From assembly GCA_964552955.1 (NCBI GenBank), contig CAZKIU010000009.1:1-64000 (forward strand): 64,000 nucleotides of DNA. The letters are read 5' to 3'. The notes below the pieces were generated by a model. It ran no database searches. It had not been told where the DNA came from and saw only the letters and a program-made list of their open reading frames with translations. Below, one piece after another: positions 1 through 8,724 of the stretch (its first letter is position 1; each line of letters starts with the position of its first letter). A program made the translations under genes and the position numbers. This DNA is from UBA1413 sp964552955. Its GTDB lineage: Bacteria; Bacteroidota; Bacteroidia; Bacteroidales; Prolixibacteraceae.

Positions 1-6
1 CGGATT

Positions 7-1719
7 TCACACCTGCTGGTATTTATAGTGGCCCAGGTCGTCGAGGGAACAGTTACCGATAAACTCGGCATGGGCTCTGACCTGGGCTTTGGCCAGGCGG
101 ATGAAGTTGCGGGCCGGGCGGAGGTATTCGCGGTCGCGGTGGGCGTCAAGCATCAGGAGGTATCCCATGATGATGTACCCGGCCATTTCGACCATCCGGC
201 GGGCATGGAAGTCGGTATATTCCGTATCGTTGACGGCGTTCACATGACTGACAGCATGTTCGTACTCGTCGGTCATGATGATGAGGGCCCGCTTCAGGAA
301 AGCGAGTTCGGGGTCGACCTTCTGGCTCTCGTACTCCCTGATACGGGCCAGGTAAGATCCGGTGGTCACCCCTCTGATGGCGGCCACCACCTGGAGCTGT
401 GTGGTCCCCTCGTAGATGGTGGTGATGCGGGCATCGCGGTAAATCCGCTCGACAGGATAATCCTTCATGAAGCCGGAACCGCCATGGACCTGGAGGGCGT
501 CGTAGGCCAGCTGGTTGCAGAACTCACTGGTCATCCCCTTGGCCAATGGAGTAAAAATATCGGCCAGCTTCTGGTAGTTCTTCATTTCATTGCGTTCCTC
601 CGGGTCCAGCTTACGCTCTTCGGAGATCTGCAGATAAGATTTATAGAGATCTACAAAGCGTGCTGTTTCGTAGAGGAGGGTCCGGGAGGCATCGAGTTTG
701 GCTTTCATTCCGGAGATCATCTCATAGACGGCAGGGAAGCGGAGGATGGTTTTTCCAAACTGCACTCTTTCCTGGGCGTAGGCCAGGGCTTCACGGTAGG
801 CGGCTTCAGAGAGGCCCACCGATTGGGCGGCAATCCCCAGTCGGGCGCTGTTCATCAGGGCCATCACGTATTTAATAAGCCCCATCTTGCGGTCGCCGAC
901 CAGTTCTGCCGGGGCATCCCTGAAGACCAGCTCGCAGGTGGGCGATCCGATGATCCCCATTTTGTGTTCGATTCGTCTGACGGTCACGCCCCCTTTGGAT
1001 TTGTGGTGGATAAACATAGAAAGGCCGCGGCCATCGCGAGTTCCAGCCTCACTGCGGGCCAGCACCAGGCTGATATCGCCGTCGCCATTGGTGATGAAGC
1101 GCTTTACGCCATTGAGAAGCCAGGTATTCCGTGATTCACTCCAGGTGGCTTTAAGCTGCACCGACTGGAGGTCAGAGCCGGCATCGGGTTCTGTCAGGTC
1201 CATGGCCATGGTGGCCCCTGCCGCCACCAGAGGCAAATAGAGGGCTTTCTGCTCTTCTGCGGCAAACTCATTGATGGTCTCAGCACAGTCCTGAAGCCCC
1301 CATATATTCACGAACCCGGCATCGGCACGGGAGACCATATCGGCCGCCATGATATAAGGAACGATAGGGAAGTTGAGCCCGCCGAAGCGACGGGGCAGCG
1401 ACATCCCCATCAGGCCGCTTTTGACCAGAACATCGAGGTTGAGGCGGGTGCCACTGGCATATTCCACATGGCCATTCACCACCCGCGGCCCTTCGGCATC
1501 CACGCCCTCAGCATGGGGAGCGATCGTTTCTCCACAGATCTCCCCTACCACTTCCAGAACCCGGTCATAGCTGTCCATGGCATCTTCAAAATCCATGGGG
1601 GCAAAATCAAACGCTTGCTTTTCACTGAAATTCCTCTCCCTCAGCTTTACGATCTTTTCCATCATGGGATGCGTCAGATGGAACTTCAGATCCCTGTTGT
1701 CGGTATAAAAATTTGCCAT
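7..1719 (-). CDS. Acyl-CoA dehydrogenase with C-terminal extension
   Basis: Flavoprotein that oxidises acyl-CoA to enoyl-CoA and passes electrons to ETF. The 570-residue product has the usual order: N-terminal helical domain, middle beta domain with MDLTEPDAGSD (about 173-183), and C-terminal helical domain with the FAD-contacting GGSGF and RIYRDAR stretch (413-432). The likely catalytic base is Glu437 in IYEGT, the position used by MCAD-type enzymes. It is longer than the roughly 380-residue short/medium-chain enzymes; the extra part (about 450-570) is a helical tail like the one in long acyl-CoA dehydrogenases of Bacteroidota. It lies 32 bp downstream of etfA and is the last gene of an etfB-etfA-acd operon, so its electron acceptor is encoded beside it. 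Chain length of the substrate cannot be read from the sequence. Confidence 0.95.
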   Translation of the reverse strand: MANFYTDNRDLKFHLTHPMMEKIVKLRERNFSEKQAFDFAPMDFEDAMDSYDRVLEVVGEICGETIAPHAEGVDAEGPRVVNGHVEYASGTRLNLDVLVKSGLMGMSLPRRFGGLNFPIVPYIMAADMVSRADAGFVNIWGLQDCAETINEFAAEEQKALYLPLVAAGATMAMDLTEPDAGSDLQSVQLKATWSESRNTWLLNGVKRFITNGDGDISLVLARSEAGTRDGRGLSMFIHHKSKGGVTVRRIEHKMGIIGSPTCELVFRDAPAELVGDRKMGLIKYVMALMNSARLGIAAQSVGLSEAAYREALAYAQERVQFGKTILRFPAVYEMISGMKAKLDASRTLLYETARFVDLYKSYLQISEERKLDPEERNEMKNYQKLADIFTPLAKGMTSEFCNQLAYDALQVHGGSGFMKDYPVERIYRDARITTIYEGTTQLQVVAAIRGVTTGSYLARIREYESQKVDPELAFLKRALIIMTDEYEHAVSHVNAVNDTEYTDFHARRMVEMAGYIIMGYLLMLDAHRDREYLRPARNFIRLAKAQVRAHAEFIGNCSLDDLGHYKYQQV

Positions 1720-1751
1720 TTCTTTTCAGATGTGGGTGATTAAATAACGGG

Positions 1752-2792
1752 TTACCTGGTGTTTTTCTTATAGTACCGGATCATCCGGGGGATGATTTCG
1801 GTGACGTCGCCGGTGATCACATAATCAGCAATAGTATTGATAGGGGCTTCGGGATCGGTGTTGATCGCGATGATTCTTGCCGATTCTTCCATTCCGGCGC
1901 GGTGCTGGATTTGACCTGAGATGCCGCAGGCAATGTAGAGTTTGGGTCTGACGGTGACCCCGGTTTGACCGATCTGCCGTTCGTGGCTGGCAAATCCGGC
2001 ATCGACAGCCGCCCGGGAGGCCCCTACTTCCCCGCCCAGCACCTCCGCCAGGTCATATAACAACCGGAAGTTCTCCCGCGATCCCATACCATAACCTCCG
2101 GCCACAATGACCGGAGCCCCCTTGATGTTCACACGGCTCTCCTCCAGGTGGCGTTCCAGAATCTCCAATACAAAATCTTCAGGCCTGACATATCGGTCCA
2201 CCTCAAGCCTTTTGACTTCCCCGCGGTATTCCGGATCAAAAACCTCCTTTTTCATCACCCCTTCCCTGACGGTGGCCATTTGAGGCCGATGATCGGGATT
2301 GATGATCGTAGCGATGATATTTCCGCCGAAGGCAGGCCTGATCTGATAGAGGAGATCCTTATACAAGACGCCAGCCTTTTTATCTTCATGGTCGCCGATC
2401 TCCAGGCTGGTACAGTCCGCCGTCAGCCCGCTATGCAGGGCCGATGAAACCCGGGGCCCCAGGTCACGCCCTACGGAGGTGGCTCCCATCAGAACGATCT
2501 GCGGTTTTTCCTCCCGGAAGAGACCTGCCAGGAGAGCGGCATGGGGAAGGGTCTGGTAAGGATCCAGCCTCGGATCATCGGCGATGTGAATCACATCAAC
2601 CCCAAAGGGGAAAAGCATCTTTTCGCATCCAGCCAGGTTTGAACCCAGAACGACGGCCTCCAGGCGACAGTGTAATTCACTGGCCAGTTTTCTTCCCTTG
2701 GTCAGCAATTCGAGGCTGACTTCCGCCACGACCCCATTCTCGGTTTCACAATAGACGAACAGGTTATTCATTTTCATATTTATTACGTTCAT
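1752..2792 (-). CDS. etfA: Electron transfer flavoprotein subunit alpha
   Basis: The FAD-carrying subunit of ETF, which accepts electrons from acyl-CoA dehydrogenase. The 346-residue product has an N-terminal alpha/beta ETF domain and a C-terminal FAD domain with the family signature GASRAAVDAGF, RQIGQTG, LYIACGISG and IQHRAGM. Its C-terminal NTDPEAPI and the following DY...GD segment are also typical. It sits between etfB and the dehydrogenase gene on the same strand. The first seven residues contain two further Met codons; MNNLFVYCE (start at 2771) is an equally plausible start because homologues usually begin directly at this strand. Confidence 0.96.
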   Translation of the reverse strand: MNVINMKMNNLFVYCETENGVVAEVSLELLTKGRKLASELHCRLEAVVLGSNLAGCEKMLFPFGVDVIHIADDPRLDPYQTLPHAALLAGLFREEKPQIVLMGATSVGRDLGPRVSSALHSGLTADCTSLEIGDHEDKKAGVLYKDLLYQIRPAFGGNIIATIINPDHRPQMATVREGVMKKEVFDPEYRGEVKRLEVDRYVRPEDFVLEILERHLEESRVNIKGAPVIVAGGYGMGSRENFRLLYDLAEVLGGEVGASRAAVDAGFASHERQIGQTGVTVRPKLYIACGISGQIQHRAGMEESARIIAINTDPEAPINTIADYVITGDVTEIIPRMIRYYKKNTR

Positions 2793-2888
2793 TCAGTAAA
2801 AACCTTGAAACCTGAGTCCTGACCAGAAGCGGAGCGCTCTGAGGAGAGGGCGGTGGTCCTGGTCACGACCCCTGGTTTTAGGTCCTGA

Positions 2889-3764
2889 TTATCCAATGGT
2901 GTGGTTTTCTATCAGCTCAATCATCATTTCCTCGATGCCCTCGTCGGTGGGGGGAATGAACCGGGCATCCCTGGACTGCAGCACCACGTTGTCGATTTTT
3001 TTCACCTTGGTGGGGGAACCCTCGAGGCCCAGCTGGGCAGGATCGGCTTCAATATGGTTGACTGACCATTCCTGAATATTGAGGTAAGGACGGTCATTAT
3101 AGAGGTGGAGGTAATCCTCACCCACCGATTGAATTTCGGAGATGGTTTTGGCATGTTTGTATTTCATGAGCAGCCGGGCATTTCTGGCGCGGCATGCGGG
3201 GGCCGAACCATTGACCGTCATCAGCAGGGGGAAGGAGGCTCTGACGTTCTCCACGCCATGTTCCAGGCGTCTTTTAAGGTGTATCTTATGGTCAGTGATG
3301 CCCAGAAACTGCTCAACATAGGTCACCTGAAGGAGGCCCAGTTTTTCGGCTACCTGGGGTCCCACCTGAGCGGTATCCCCATCGATCGCCTGGCGCCCGG
3401 CGATCACCAGGTCAACCCGGCCATACTGACGAAGGGCCTGAGCCAACGCATAGGAGGTGGCCAGGGTGTCGGAACCGGCAAAGGCCCGGTCGGTCAGAAG
3501 TATGCCATCATCGGCACCCCGGAAAAACCCTTCCCTGAGGATATCAGCGGCCCTTCCGGGGCCCATGGTCAGCAATGTCACCGTCGTTCCGGGCACGGCA
3601 TCCTTAATGGTGAGCGCCATCTCCAGGGCATTCAGATCCTCAGGGTTGAATATCGCCGGCAGCGCCGCACGGTTGACCGTGCCATCGGCTTTCATGGCAT
3701 CTTTGCCTACATTCCGGGTATCCGGAACCTGCTTGGCCAGGACTACAATTTTTAAACCTTCCAT
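2889..3764 (-). CDS. etfB: Electron transfer flavoprotein subunit beta
   Basis: The AMP-binding partner of EtfA. The 291-residue product begins with the ETF-beta pattern LKIVVLAKQVPDT, followed by NPEDLNALE and the nucleotide-site segments GRQAIDGDTAQVGPQ and LLMTVN. It is the first gene of the etfB-etfA-acd operon, with a good Bacteroidota promoter just upstream (3792-3822) and a perfect palindrome further upstream (3864-3882). The 96-bp gap to etfA contains no obvious gene. It probably serves fatty-acid or branched-chain acyl-CoA oxidation (or the reverse reduction) with the neighbouring dehydrogenase. Confidence 0.96.
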   Translation of the reverse strand: MEGLKIVVLAKQVPDTRNVGKDAMKADGTVNRAALPAIFNPEDLNALEMALTIKDAVPGTTVTLLTMGPGRAADILREGFFRGADDGILLTDRAFAGSDTLATSYALAQALRQYGRVDLVIAGRQAIDGDTAQVGPQVAEKLGLLQVTYVEQFLGITDHKIHLKRRLEHGVENVRASFPLLMTVNGSAPACRARNARLLMKYKHAKTISEIQSVGEDYLHLYNDRPYLNIQEWSVNHIEADPAQLGLEGSPTKVKKIDNVVLQSRDARFIPPTDEGIEEMMIELIENHTIG

Positions 3765-3791
3765 AGTACAGGATTATAATTTTCAGGACAG

Positions 3792-3822
3792 CAAATATAA
3801 AAAATGGAACCCGACAGGCAAA
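3792..3822 (-). promoter_or_regulatory. Promoter of etfB-etfA-acd operon
   Basis: On the minus strand a -33 element TTTG (3819-3822) and a -7 element TATATTTG (3792-3799) are separated by 19 nt. This exactly matches the Bacteroidota sigma-A consensus TTTG/TAnnTTTG. The predicted start lies near 3785, giving a short leader of about 20 nt before the etfB ATG. Confidence 0.75.
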
Positions 3823-3863
3823 TACCCCAGGGATTTGATCCGGGAGCTCGCTCCAGGCCCTCT

Positions 3864-3882
3864 GGTCTACCCAGGGTAGACC
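3864..3882. promoter_or_regulatory. 19-bp perfect palindrome upstream of etfB promoter
   Basis: GGTCTACCC and GGGTAGACC form a perfect inverted repeat of 9 bp around one central A. It lies about 42 bp upstream of the -33 element of the etf operon promoter, a position suited to a regulator-binding site. The centre is too tight for a stable transcription terminator hairpin. Which regulator binds is unknown. Confidence 0.45.
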
Positions 3883-3954
3883 CTTATGTAACCATCTGAC
3901 AGATTGCCTCTTTTGTAAATAGTAAAATAATCAGCCTGATCAGTTGAAAGTTTT

Positions 3955-4031
3955 ACAGAATTCTCTTCCCCCCCCTGATGCAAAAAAAAGATTGACAGAA
4001 TTCTTCTGGCCCCCCTGATGCAAAAAAAAGA
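3955..4031. repeat. Direct repeat, 40-bp period, two copies
   Basis: Two copies start at 3955 and 3995. Each runs ACAGAATTC, a pyrimidine/C-tract, then CTGATGC and eight A. The second copy's A-tract supplies the U-tract of the minus-strand terminator that follows the DUF3467 gene. The rest of the 3765-4055 gap holds the etf promoter and palindrome. Confidence 0.7.
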
Positions 4032-4057
4032 GAGGAGCCGAAGCTCCTCTCTTTTTT
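4022..4057 (-). terminator. Rho-independent terminator after rpoBC-DUF3467
   Basis: On the minus strand AGAGAGGAGC-TTCG-GCTCCTCTCT forms a perfect 10-bp stem with a UUCG tetraloop, followed by eight T. It begins immediately at the stop codon of the DUF3467 gene and ends the long ribosomal/RNA-polymerase transcript. Confidence 0.9.
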
Positions 4058-4379
4058 ATGCCTGCGCCGCTGGTCCACCGAAGGTCATGGGGGGGATCAC
4101 CGGATCCCCACCCCCTGTAATCCTGATGGGACCGTGGGCATTTTCGTATTTTTTCAGGTTATCCTGAAGCGCCAGCAAGAGCCGCTTGGCATGTTCAGGT
4201 GTAAGGATAATCCTTGACTTTACATTGGCCTTAGGAATTCCCGGCATAATTCTGACAAAGTCAATAACGAACTCCGAACTGGAGTGGGTGATGACCGCCA
4301 GGTTGGAATAGGTTCCCTGGGCGACCTCTTCGCTCAGCTCAATATTGAGTTGTTGCTGTGGTGGTTTGTTGTCGTTCAT
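4056..4379 (-). CDS. DUF3467 family protein
   Basis: A 107-residue protein of the DUF3467 family, recognisable from LNIELSEEVAQGTYSNLAVI, FVIDFVRIMPG, and RIILTPEHAKRLLLALQDNL. No catalytic motif is visible and the molecular function of the family is not established. It lies 12 bp downstream of rpoC, a place where Bacteroidota genomes commonly have this gene, so it is made together with RNA polymerase. No signal peptide or membrane segment; it should be cytoplasmic. The C-terminal 18 residues are Gly/Pro-rich and probably disordered. Confidence 0.88.
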   Translation of the reverse strand: MNDNKPPQQQLNIELSEEVAQGTYSNLAVITHSSSEFVIDFVRIMPGIPKANVKSRIILTPEHAKRLLLALQDNLKKYENAHGPIRITGGGDPVIPPMTFGGPAAQA

Positions 4380-4391
4380 GCGTGCCGTGGT

Positions 4392-7300
4392 TTATTCTTC
4401 CTCTTCGCCAACAGGTTCCTTGATATCAACCAGCCGGTCATACTCGGTTTTGGAGCCTACCACCAGGTTCTTGTACTCCTTGAGGCCGGTCCCTGCGGGA
4501 ATCAGATGGCCGCAGATGACGTTCTCTTTCAGTCCGTCGAGGAAGTCAACCTTACCCATGATGGCTGATTCGTTGAGCACCTTGGTGGTTTCCTGGAAGG
4601 AAGCCGCAGAGAGCCAGCTTCTGGTCTGGAGGGCGGCGCGGGTGATCCCCTGAAGCACCTGACTGGAAGTCGCGGGGATCGCATCACGGGCTTCAATCAG
4701 CCGTTTATCTTTCCTACGGAGGACAGAATTCTCATCTCTGAGTCTGCGGGCCGAAATGATCTGCCCGGCCCGGAGCCCTTCGGCTTCCCCGGCATCAGAG
4801 ATAATTTTCTTGTTGTAAATCCAGTCGTTCTCCTGGAAGAACTCGCTTTTATCGACGACCTGTCTCTCAAGGAAACGGGTATCTCCCGGGTCTTCGATCT
4901 CTACCTTGCGCATCATCTGACGGATGATGACCTCAAAATGCTTATCATTGATTTTCACACCCTGCATCCGGTAGACGTCCTGCACCTCATTGAGGATATA
5001 CTCCTGGACGGCGGTCGGCCCCTTGATGGCCAGAATGTCGGAAGGCGTAATCGCTCCGTCGGACAAGGGAGTTCCGGCACGGATATAGTCGTTGTCCTGC
5101 ACCAGGATCTGCCTTGAGAGGGGCACCAGGTAGCGTTTCACCTCGCCGGTTTTGGAGGTAACCACGATTTCCCGGTTTCCACGTTTGATTTTGCCCAAGG
5201 TCACTTCCCCGTCGATTTCAGAAACCACGGCTGGATTGGAAGGATTCCTGGCCTCGAAGAGTTCGGTCACACGGGGCAGACCCCCGGTGATGTCACCCGC
5301 CTTGCCTGCGGCACGCGGAATCTTCACCAACACCTGACCAGCCCGCACCTTATCCCCGTTGTTCACGGAAAGGTGACCTCCTACAGGAAGGTTATAGGTG
5401 CGGATCAATACTCCGCTCTCATCCACGATCCTCAAGGAAGGATTCCGGGTCTTGTCCCTGGTCTCGATGATCACTTTCTCGTTGTAACCGGTCTGTTCGT
5501 CCGATTCTTCACGGTATGTGATCCCTTCGGCCAGGTTTTCAAACTCGATTTTACCATCATATTCGGTGATGATCACCCCGTTATAGGGGTCCCATTCACA
5601 CAAATGCTGTCCGCGCGTGATGGAATCGCCGTTTTTGATATAAAGCCTGGAACCGTAGGGAATGGGATGACTCGAGAGCTGGATGTTGGTATTTTTATCG
5701 ATAATCTTGAGCTCAGCCAACCGGCTGACCACCACATCGACCTCTTTCCCGTCCTTATCGGTATAGGAAACTGCCCTGAGTTCCTCGATTTCGGCATAAC
5801 CATCGTATTTAGAGACGACTGTAGACTGGGCCGAGATGTTGCCAGCGATACCCCCTACGTGGAAGGTACGGAGGGTCAACTGGGTACCGGGTTCTCCGAT
5901 CGACTGGGCGGCGATCACCCCCACAGCTTCTCCCCGCTGCACTTTCTTGCCCGAAGCCAGGTTGCGGCCATAGCACTTGGCACATACGCCGATTTCTGAC
6001 TCGCAGGTGAGCACCGAGCGGATTTCAACGCTTTCAATCGGGGAATCCTCGATGATGGCAGCGATATCTTCGGTGATCTCTTCACCCGATTTGACAATCA
6101 GCTCACCCTTGAGAGGATGATAGATATCGTGTACGGAGGTACGCCCGAGGATCCGCTCGGAGAGGGAAGAGACCACTTCCTCGTTGTTCTTGATGGCCGT
6201 AGCCACCAGTCCGCGGAGTGTTCCGCAGTCGTCTTCTGAGATGATCACATCCTGGGCCACATCGACCAGCCTGCGGGTCAGGTAACCAGCGTCGGCGGTT
6301 TTCAGGGCGGTATCGGCCAAACCCTTACGGGCACCGTGCGTAGAGATAAAGTACTCAAGAACCGAAAGCCCCTCCTTGAAATTCGCCAGGATGGGATTCT
6401 CAATGATCTGACTGGTGGTGGAACCCGATTTCTGAGGCTTGGCCATCAGTCCCCTCATGCCGCACAACTGCCTGATCTGTTCCTTGGAACCACGGGCTCC
6501 TGAGTCGAGCATCATGTAGATTGAGTTGAATCCCTGCTTGTCGGTGCTCAGGGTCTTCATCACGGAATTGGTCAGCTTGGCATTGGCATGGGTCCAGATG
6601 TCAATCACCTGGTTATACCTTTCATTGTTGGTAATGAACCCCATGTTATAGTTGGAGATCACCTCTTCCACCTCTTCATATCCTTCATCCACGATCTCCT
6701 TCTTATCCTGGGGGATGATAACATCATCGATATTGAAGGAGAGACCACCGCGGTAGGCCCAGTAGTATCCCAGGTCTTTGATATCGTCGAGGAAAGCCAC
6801 GGTGGTGGCATTTCCGGCGACCTTAAAGACGTCGGTGATAATGTTGCGGAGCGATTTTTTGGTTAGCAACTGGTTGATGAATCCTGCCTCGCGGGGCACA
6901 CTCTCGTTGAAGAGAACGCGACCGACGGTAGTTTCGATGACATGGCGGAAATATTCCCCTTTTTCATCGACATCCTCGACCTTCACCTTAATCACGGCAT
7001 GCATGCCCACCACTCCTTCGTTGAAGGCGATGATCACCTCCTGGGGTGAGTAGAAGGTCATGCCTTCGCCTTTGGCTCCGGCCCGCGGTTTGGTCATGTA
7101 ATAAAGACCAAGGACCATGTCCTGTGAGGGCACGGTAATTGGGGCACCGTTGGCCGGGTTCAGGAGGTTATGAGAGGCCAGCATCAGCAACTGGGCTTCC
7201 AGAATAGCAGCATTTCCCAGGGGGAGATGAACGGCCATCTGGTCACCGTCGAAGTCAGCGTTGAAGCCGGTACACACCAGAGGATGGAGCTGGATGGCCT

Positions 7301-8669
7301 TTCCCTCGATCAGTACGGGCTGGAAAGCCTGTATAGAGAGCCTGTGGAGGGTAGGTGCACGGTTGAGCATCACCGGATGGCCCTTGAGAACGTTCTCAAG
7401 GATTTCCCACACCACAGGATCCTTGCGGTCGACGATTTTCTTGGCCGACTTAACGGTTTTGACAATTCCCCTTTCGATGAGCTTGCGGATCACGAAAGGT
7501 TTGTATAATTCGGCGGCCATATCTTTAGGAAGACCGCATTCATGCAGTTTAAGCTTCGGCCCGACGACAATCACCGAACGGGCTGAGTAGTCGACGCGTT
7601 TCCCCAGCAGGTTCTGACGGAAGCGTCCCTGTTTACCCTTCAGGCTGTCGGAAAGGGATTTCAGGGCCCTGTTGTTTTCGGTTTTGACGGCGTTGACTTT
7701 GCGCGAGTTATCGAAAAGCGAGTCGACAGCTTCCTGAAGCATGCGTTTTTCATTGCGCAGGATCACCTCAGGGGCTTTGATCTCGATCAGCCGTTTGAGG
7801 CGGTTGTTGCGGATGATCACCCTGCGGTAGAGGTCATTGAGGTCAGAGGTGGCGAACCTTCCTCCATCGAGAGGCACCAGGGGCCTCAGATCAGGGGGAA
7901 TAACGGGCACCACCTTGACGATCATCCATTCGGGGCGGTTCAGGGTTTTGCTGGCCCTGAAGGCTTCCACGACCTGTAACCGTTTAAGGGCTTCATTCTT
8001 ACGCTGCTGGGAAGTTTCGGTTCCGGCGCTGTGACGCAGATTGTAGGATAACTCATCCAGGTCTGATTTGGCCAGAATGGCATAGAGTGCCTCGGCCCCC
8101 ATTTTGGCGACGAATTTCTTTGGATCTTCATCGTCGAGGTACTGGTTTTCACGGGGAAGGGTATCCATGATGTCAAGGTACTCCTCTTCGGTGAGCAGAT
8201 CCAGTTTTTTCACGCCGTCTTCGGCCTTCACACCCGGGTTGACCACCACATACCTTTCATAGTAGATGATGGAGTCGAGTTTTTTGGTAGGCAGGCCCAA
8301 CAGATACCCGATCTTATTGGGGAGGGACCTGAAATACCAGATGTGGGCCACAGGGACCACCAGCGAAATATGGCCCATCCGTTCACGGCGGACCTTCTTC
8401 TCAGTAACCTCCACCCCGCAGCGGTCGCAAACGATTCCCTTGTAGCGGATTCTCTTGTATTTCCCGCAGTGGCACTCATAATCCTTGACGGGGCCGAAAA
8501 TCCTCTCGCAAAAAAGACCGTCCCGCTCGGGCTTGTAAGTCCGGTAGTTGATGGTTTCAGGCTTGAGCACCTCGCCATTGGAATGATTCAGGATCTCTTC
8601 CGGAGAGGCCAGGCTTATAGAAATTTTGGAAAAGTTGCTTTTTGCTTTGTTGTCTTTTCTGAATGTCAT
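4392..8669 (-). CDS. rpoC: DNA-directed RNA polymerase subunit beta'
   Basis: The 1,425-residue beta' subunit, holding the catalytic magnesium in NADFDGDQMAVHLPL. The N-terminal zinc ribbon is CHCGKYKR...CDRCGVEV, and the second zinc site is formed from CESEIGVCAKC and an upstream Cys. The trigger-loop region (GEPGTQLTLRTFHVGG) and the clamp segments are all present and unbroken. It follows rpoB by 55 bp with no terminator between, and is followed by the DUF3467 gene. Length is normal for Bacteroidota. Confidence 0.99.
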   Translation of the reverse strand: MTFRKDNKAKSNFSKISISLASPEEILNHSNGEVLKPETINYRTYKPERDGLFCERIFGPVKDYECHCGKYKRIRYKGIVCDRCGVEVTEKKVRRERMGHISLVVPVAHIWYFRSLPNKIGYLLGLPTKKLDSIIYYERYVVVNPGVKAEDGVKKLDLLTEEEYLDIMDTLPRENQYLDDEDPKKFVAKMGAEALYAILAKSDLDELSYNLRHSAGTETSQQRKNEALKRLQVVEAFRASKTLNRPEWMIVKVVPVIPPDLRPLVPLDGGRFATSDLNDLYRRVIIRNNRLKRLIEIKAPEVILRNEKRMLQEAVDSLFDNSRKVNAVKTENNRALKSLSDSLKGKQGRFRQNLLGKRVDYSARSVIVVGPKLKLHECGLPKDMAAELYKPFVIRKLIERGIVKTVKSAKKIVDRKDPVVWEILENVLKGHPVMLNRAPTLHRLSIQAFQPVLIEGKAIQLHPLVCTGFNADFDGDQMAVHLPLGNAAILEAQLLMLASHNLLNPANGAPITVPSQDMVLGLYYMTKPRAGAKGEGMTFYSPQEVIIAFNEGVVGMHAVIKVKVEDVDEKGEYFRHVIETTVGRVLFNESVPREAGFINQLLTKKSLRNIITDVFKVAGNATTVAFLDDIKDLGYYWAYRGGLSFNIDDVIIPQDKKEIVDEGYEEVEEVISNYNMGFITNNERYNQVIDIWTHANAKLTNSVMKTLSTDKQGFNSIYMMLDSGARGSKEQIRQLCGMRGLMAKPQKSGSTTSQIIENPILANFKEGLSVLEYFISTHGARKGLADTALKTADAGYLTRRLVDVAQDVIISEDDCGTLRGLVATAIKNNEEVVSSLSERILGRTSVHDIYHPLKGELIVKSGEEITEDIAAIIEDSPIESVEIRSVLTCESEIGVCAKCYGRNLASGKKVQRGEAVGVIAAQSIGEPGTQLTLRTFHVGGIAGNISAQSTVVSKYDGYAEIEELRAVSYTDKDGKEVDVVVSRLAELKIIDKNTNIQLSSHPIPYGSRLYIKNGDSITRGQHLCEWDPYNGVIITEYDGKIEFENLAEGITYREESDEQTGYNEKVIIETRDKTRNPSLRIVDESGVLIRTYNLPVGGHLSVNNGDKVRAGQVLVKIPRAAGKAGDITGGLPRVTELFEARNPSNPAVVSEIDGEVTLGKIKRGNREIVVTSKTGEVKRYLVPLSRQILVQDNDYIRAGTPLSDGAITPSDILAIKGPTAVQEYILNEVQDVYRMQGVKINDKHFEVIIRQMMRKVEIEDPGDTRFLERQVVDKSEFFQENDWIYNKKIISDAGEAEGLRAGQIISARRLRDENSVLRRKDKRLIEARDAIPATSSQVLQGITRAALQTRSWLSAASFQETTKVLNESAIMGKVDFLDGLKENVICGHLIPAGTGLKEYKNLVVGSKTEYDRLVDIKEPVGEEEE

Positions 8670-8724
8670 ACAAACTACGCTTTATAGTTGAATCAACACC
8701 CATCCTCACAGATGGTCCAGTAAA

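Noticed and set aside
28..1134. Long plus-strand open frame opposite the acyl-CoA dehydrogenase gene
   Set aside because: It is the mirror of a well-supported gene, has no recognisable motif and a composition set by the opposite strand.
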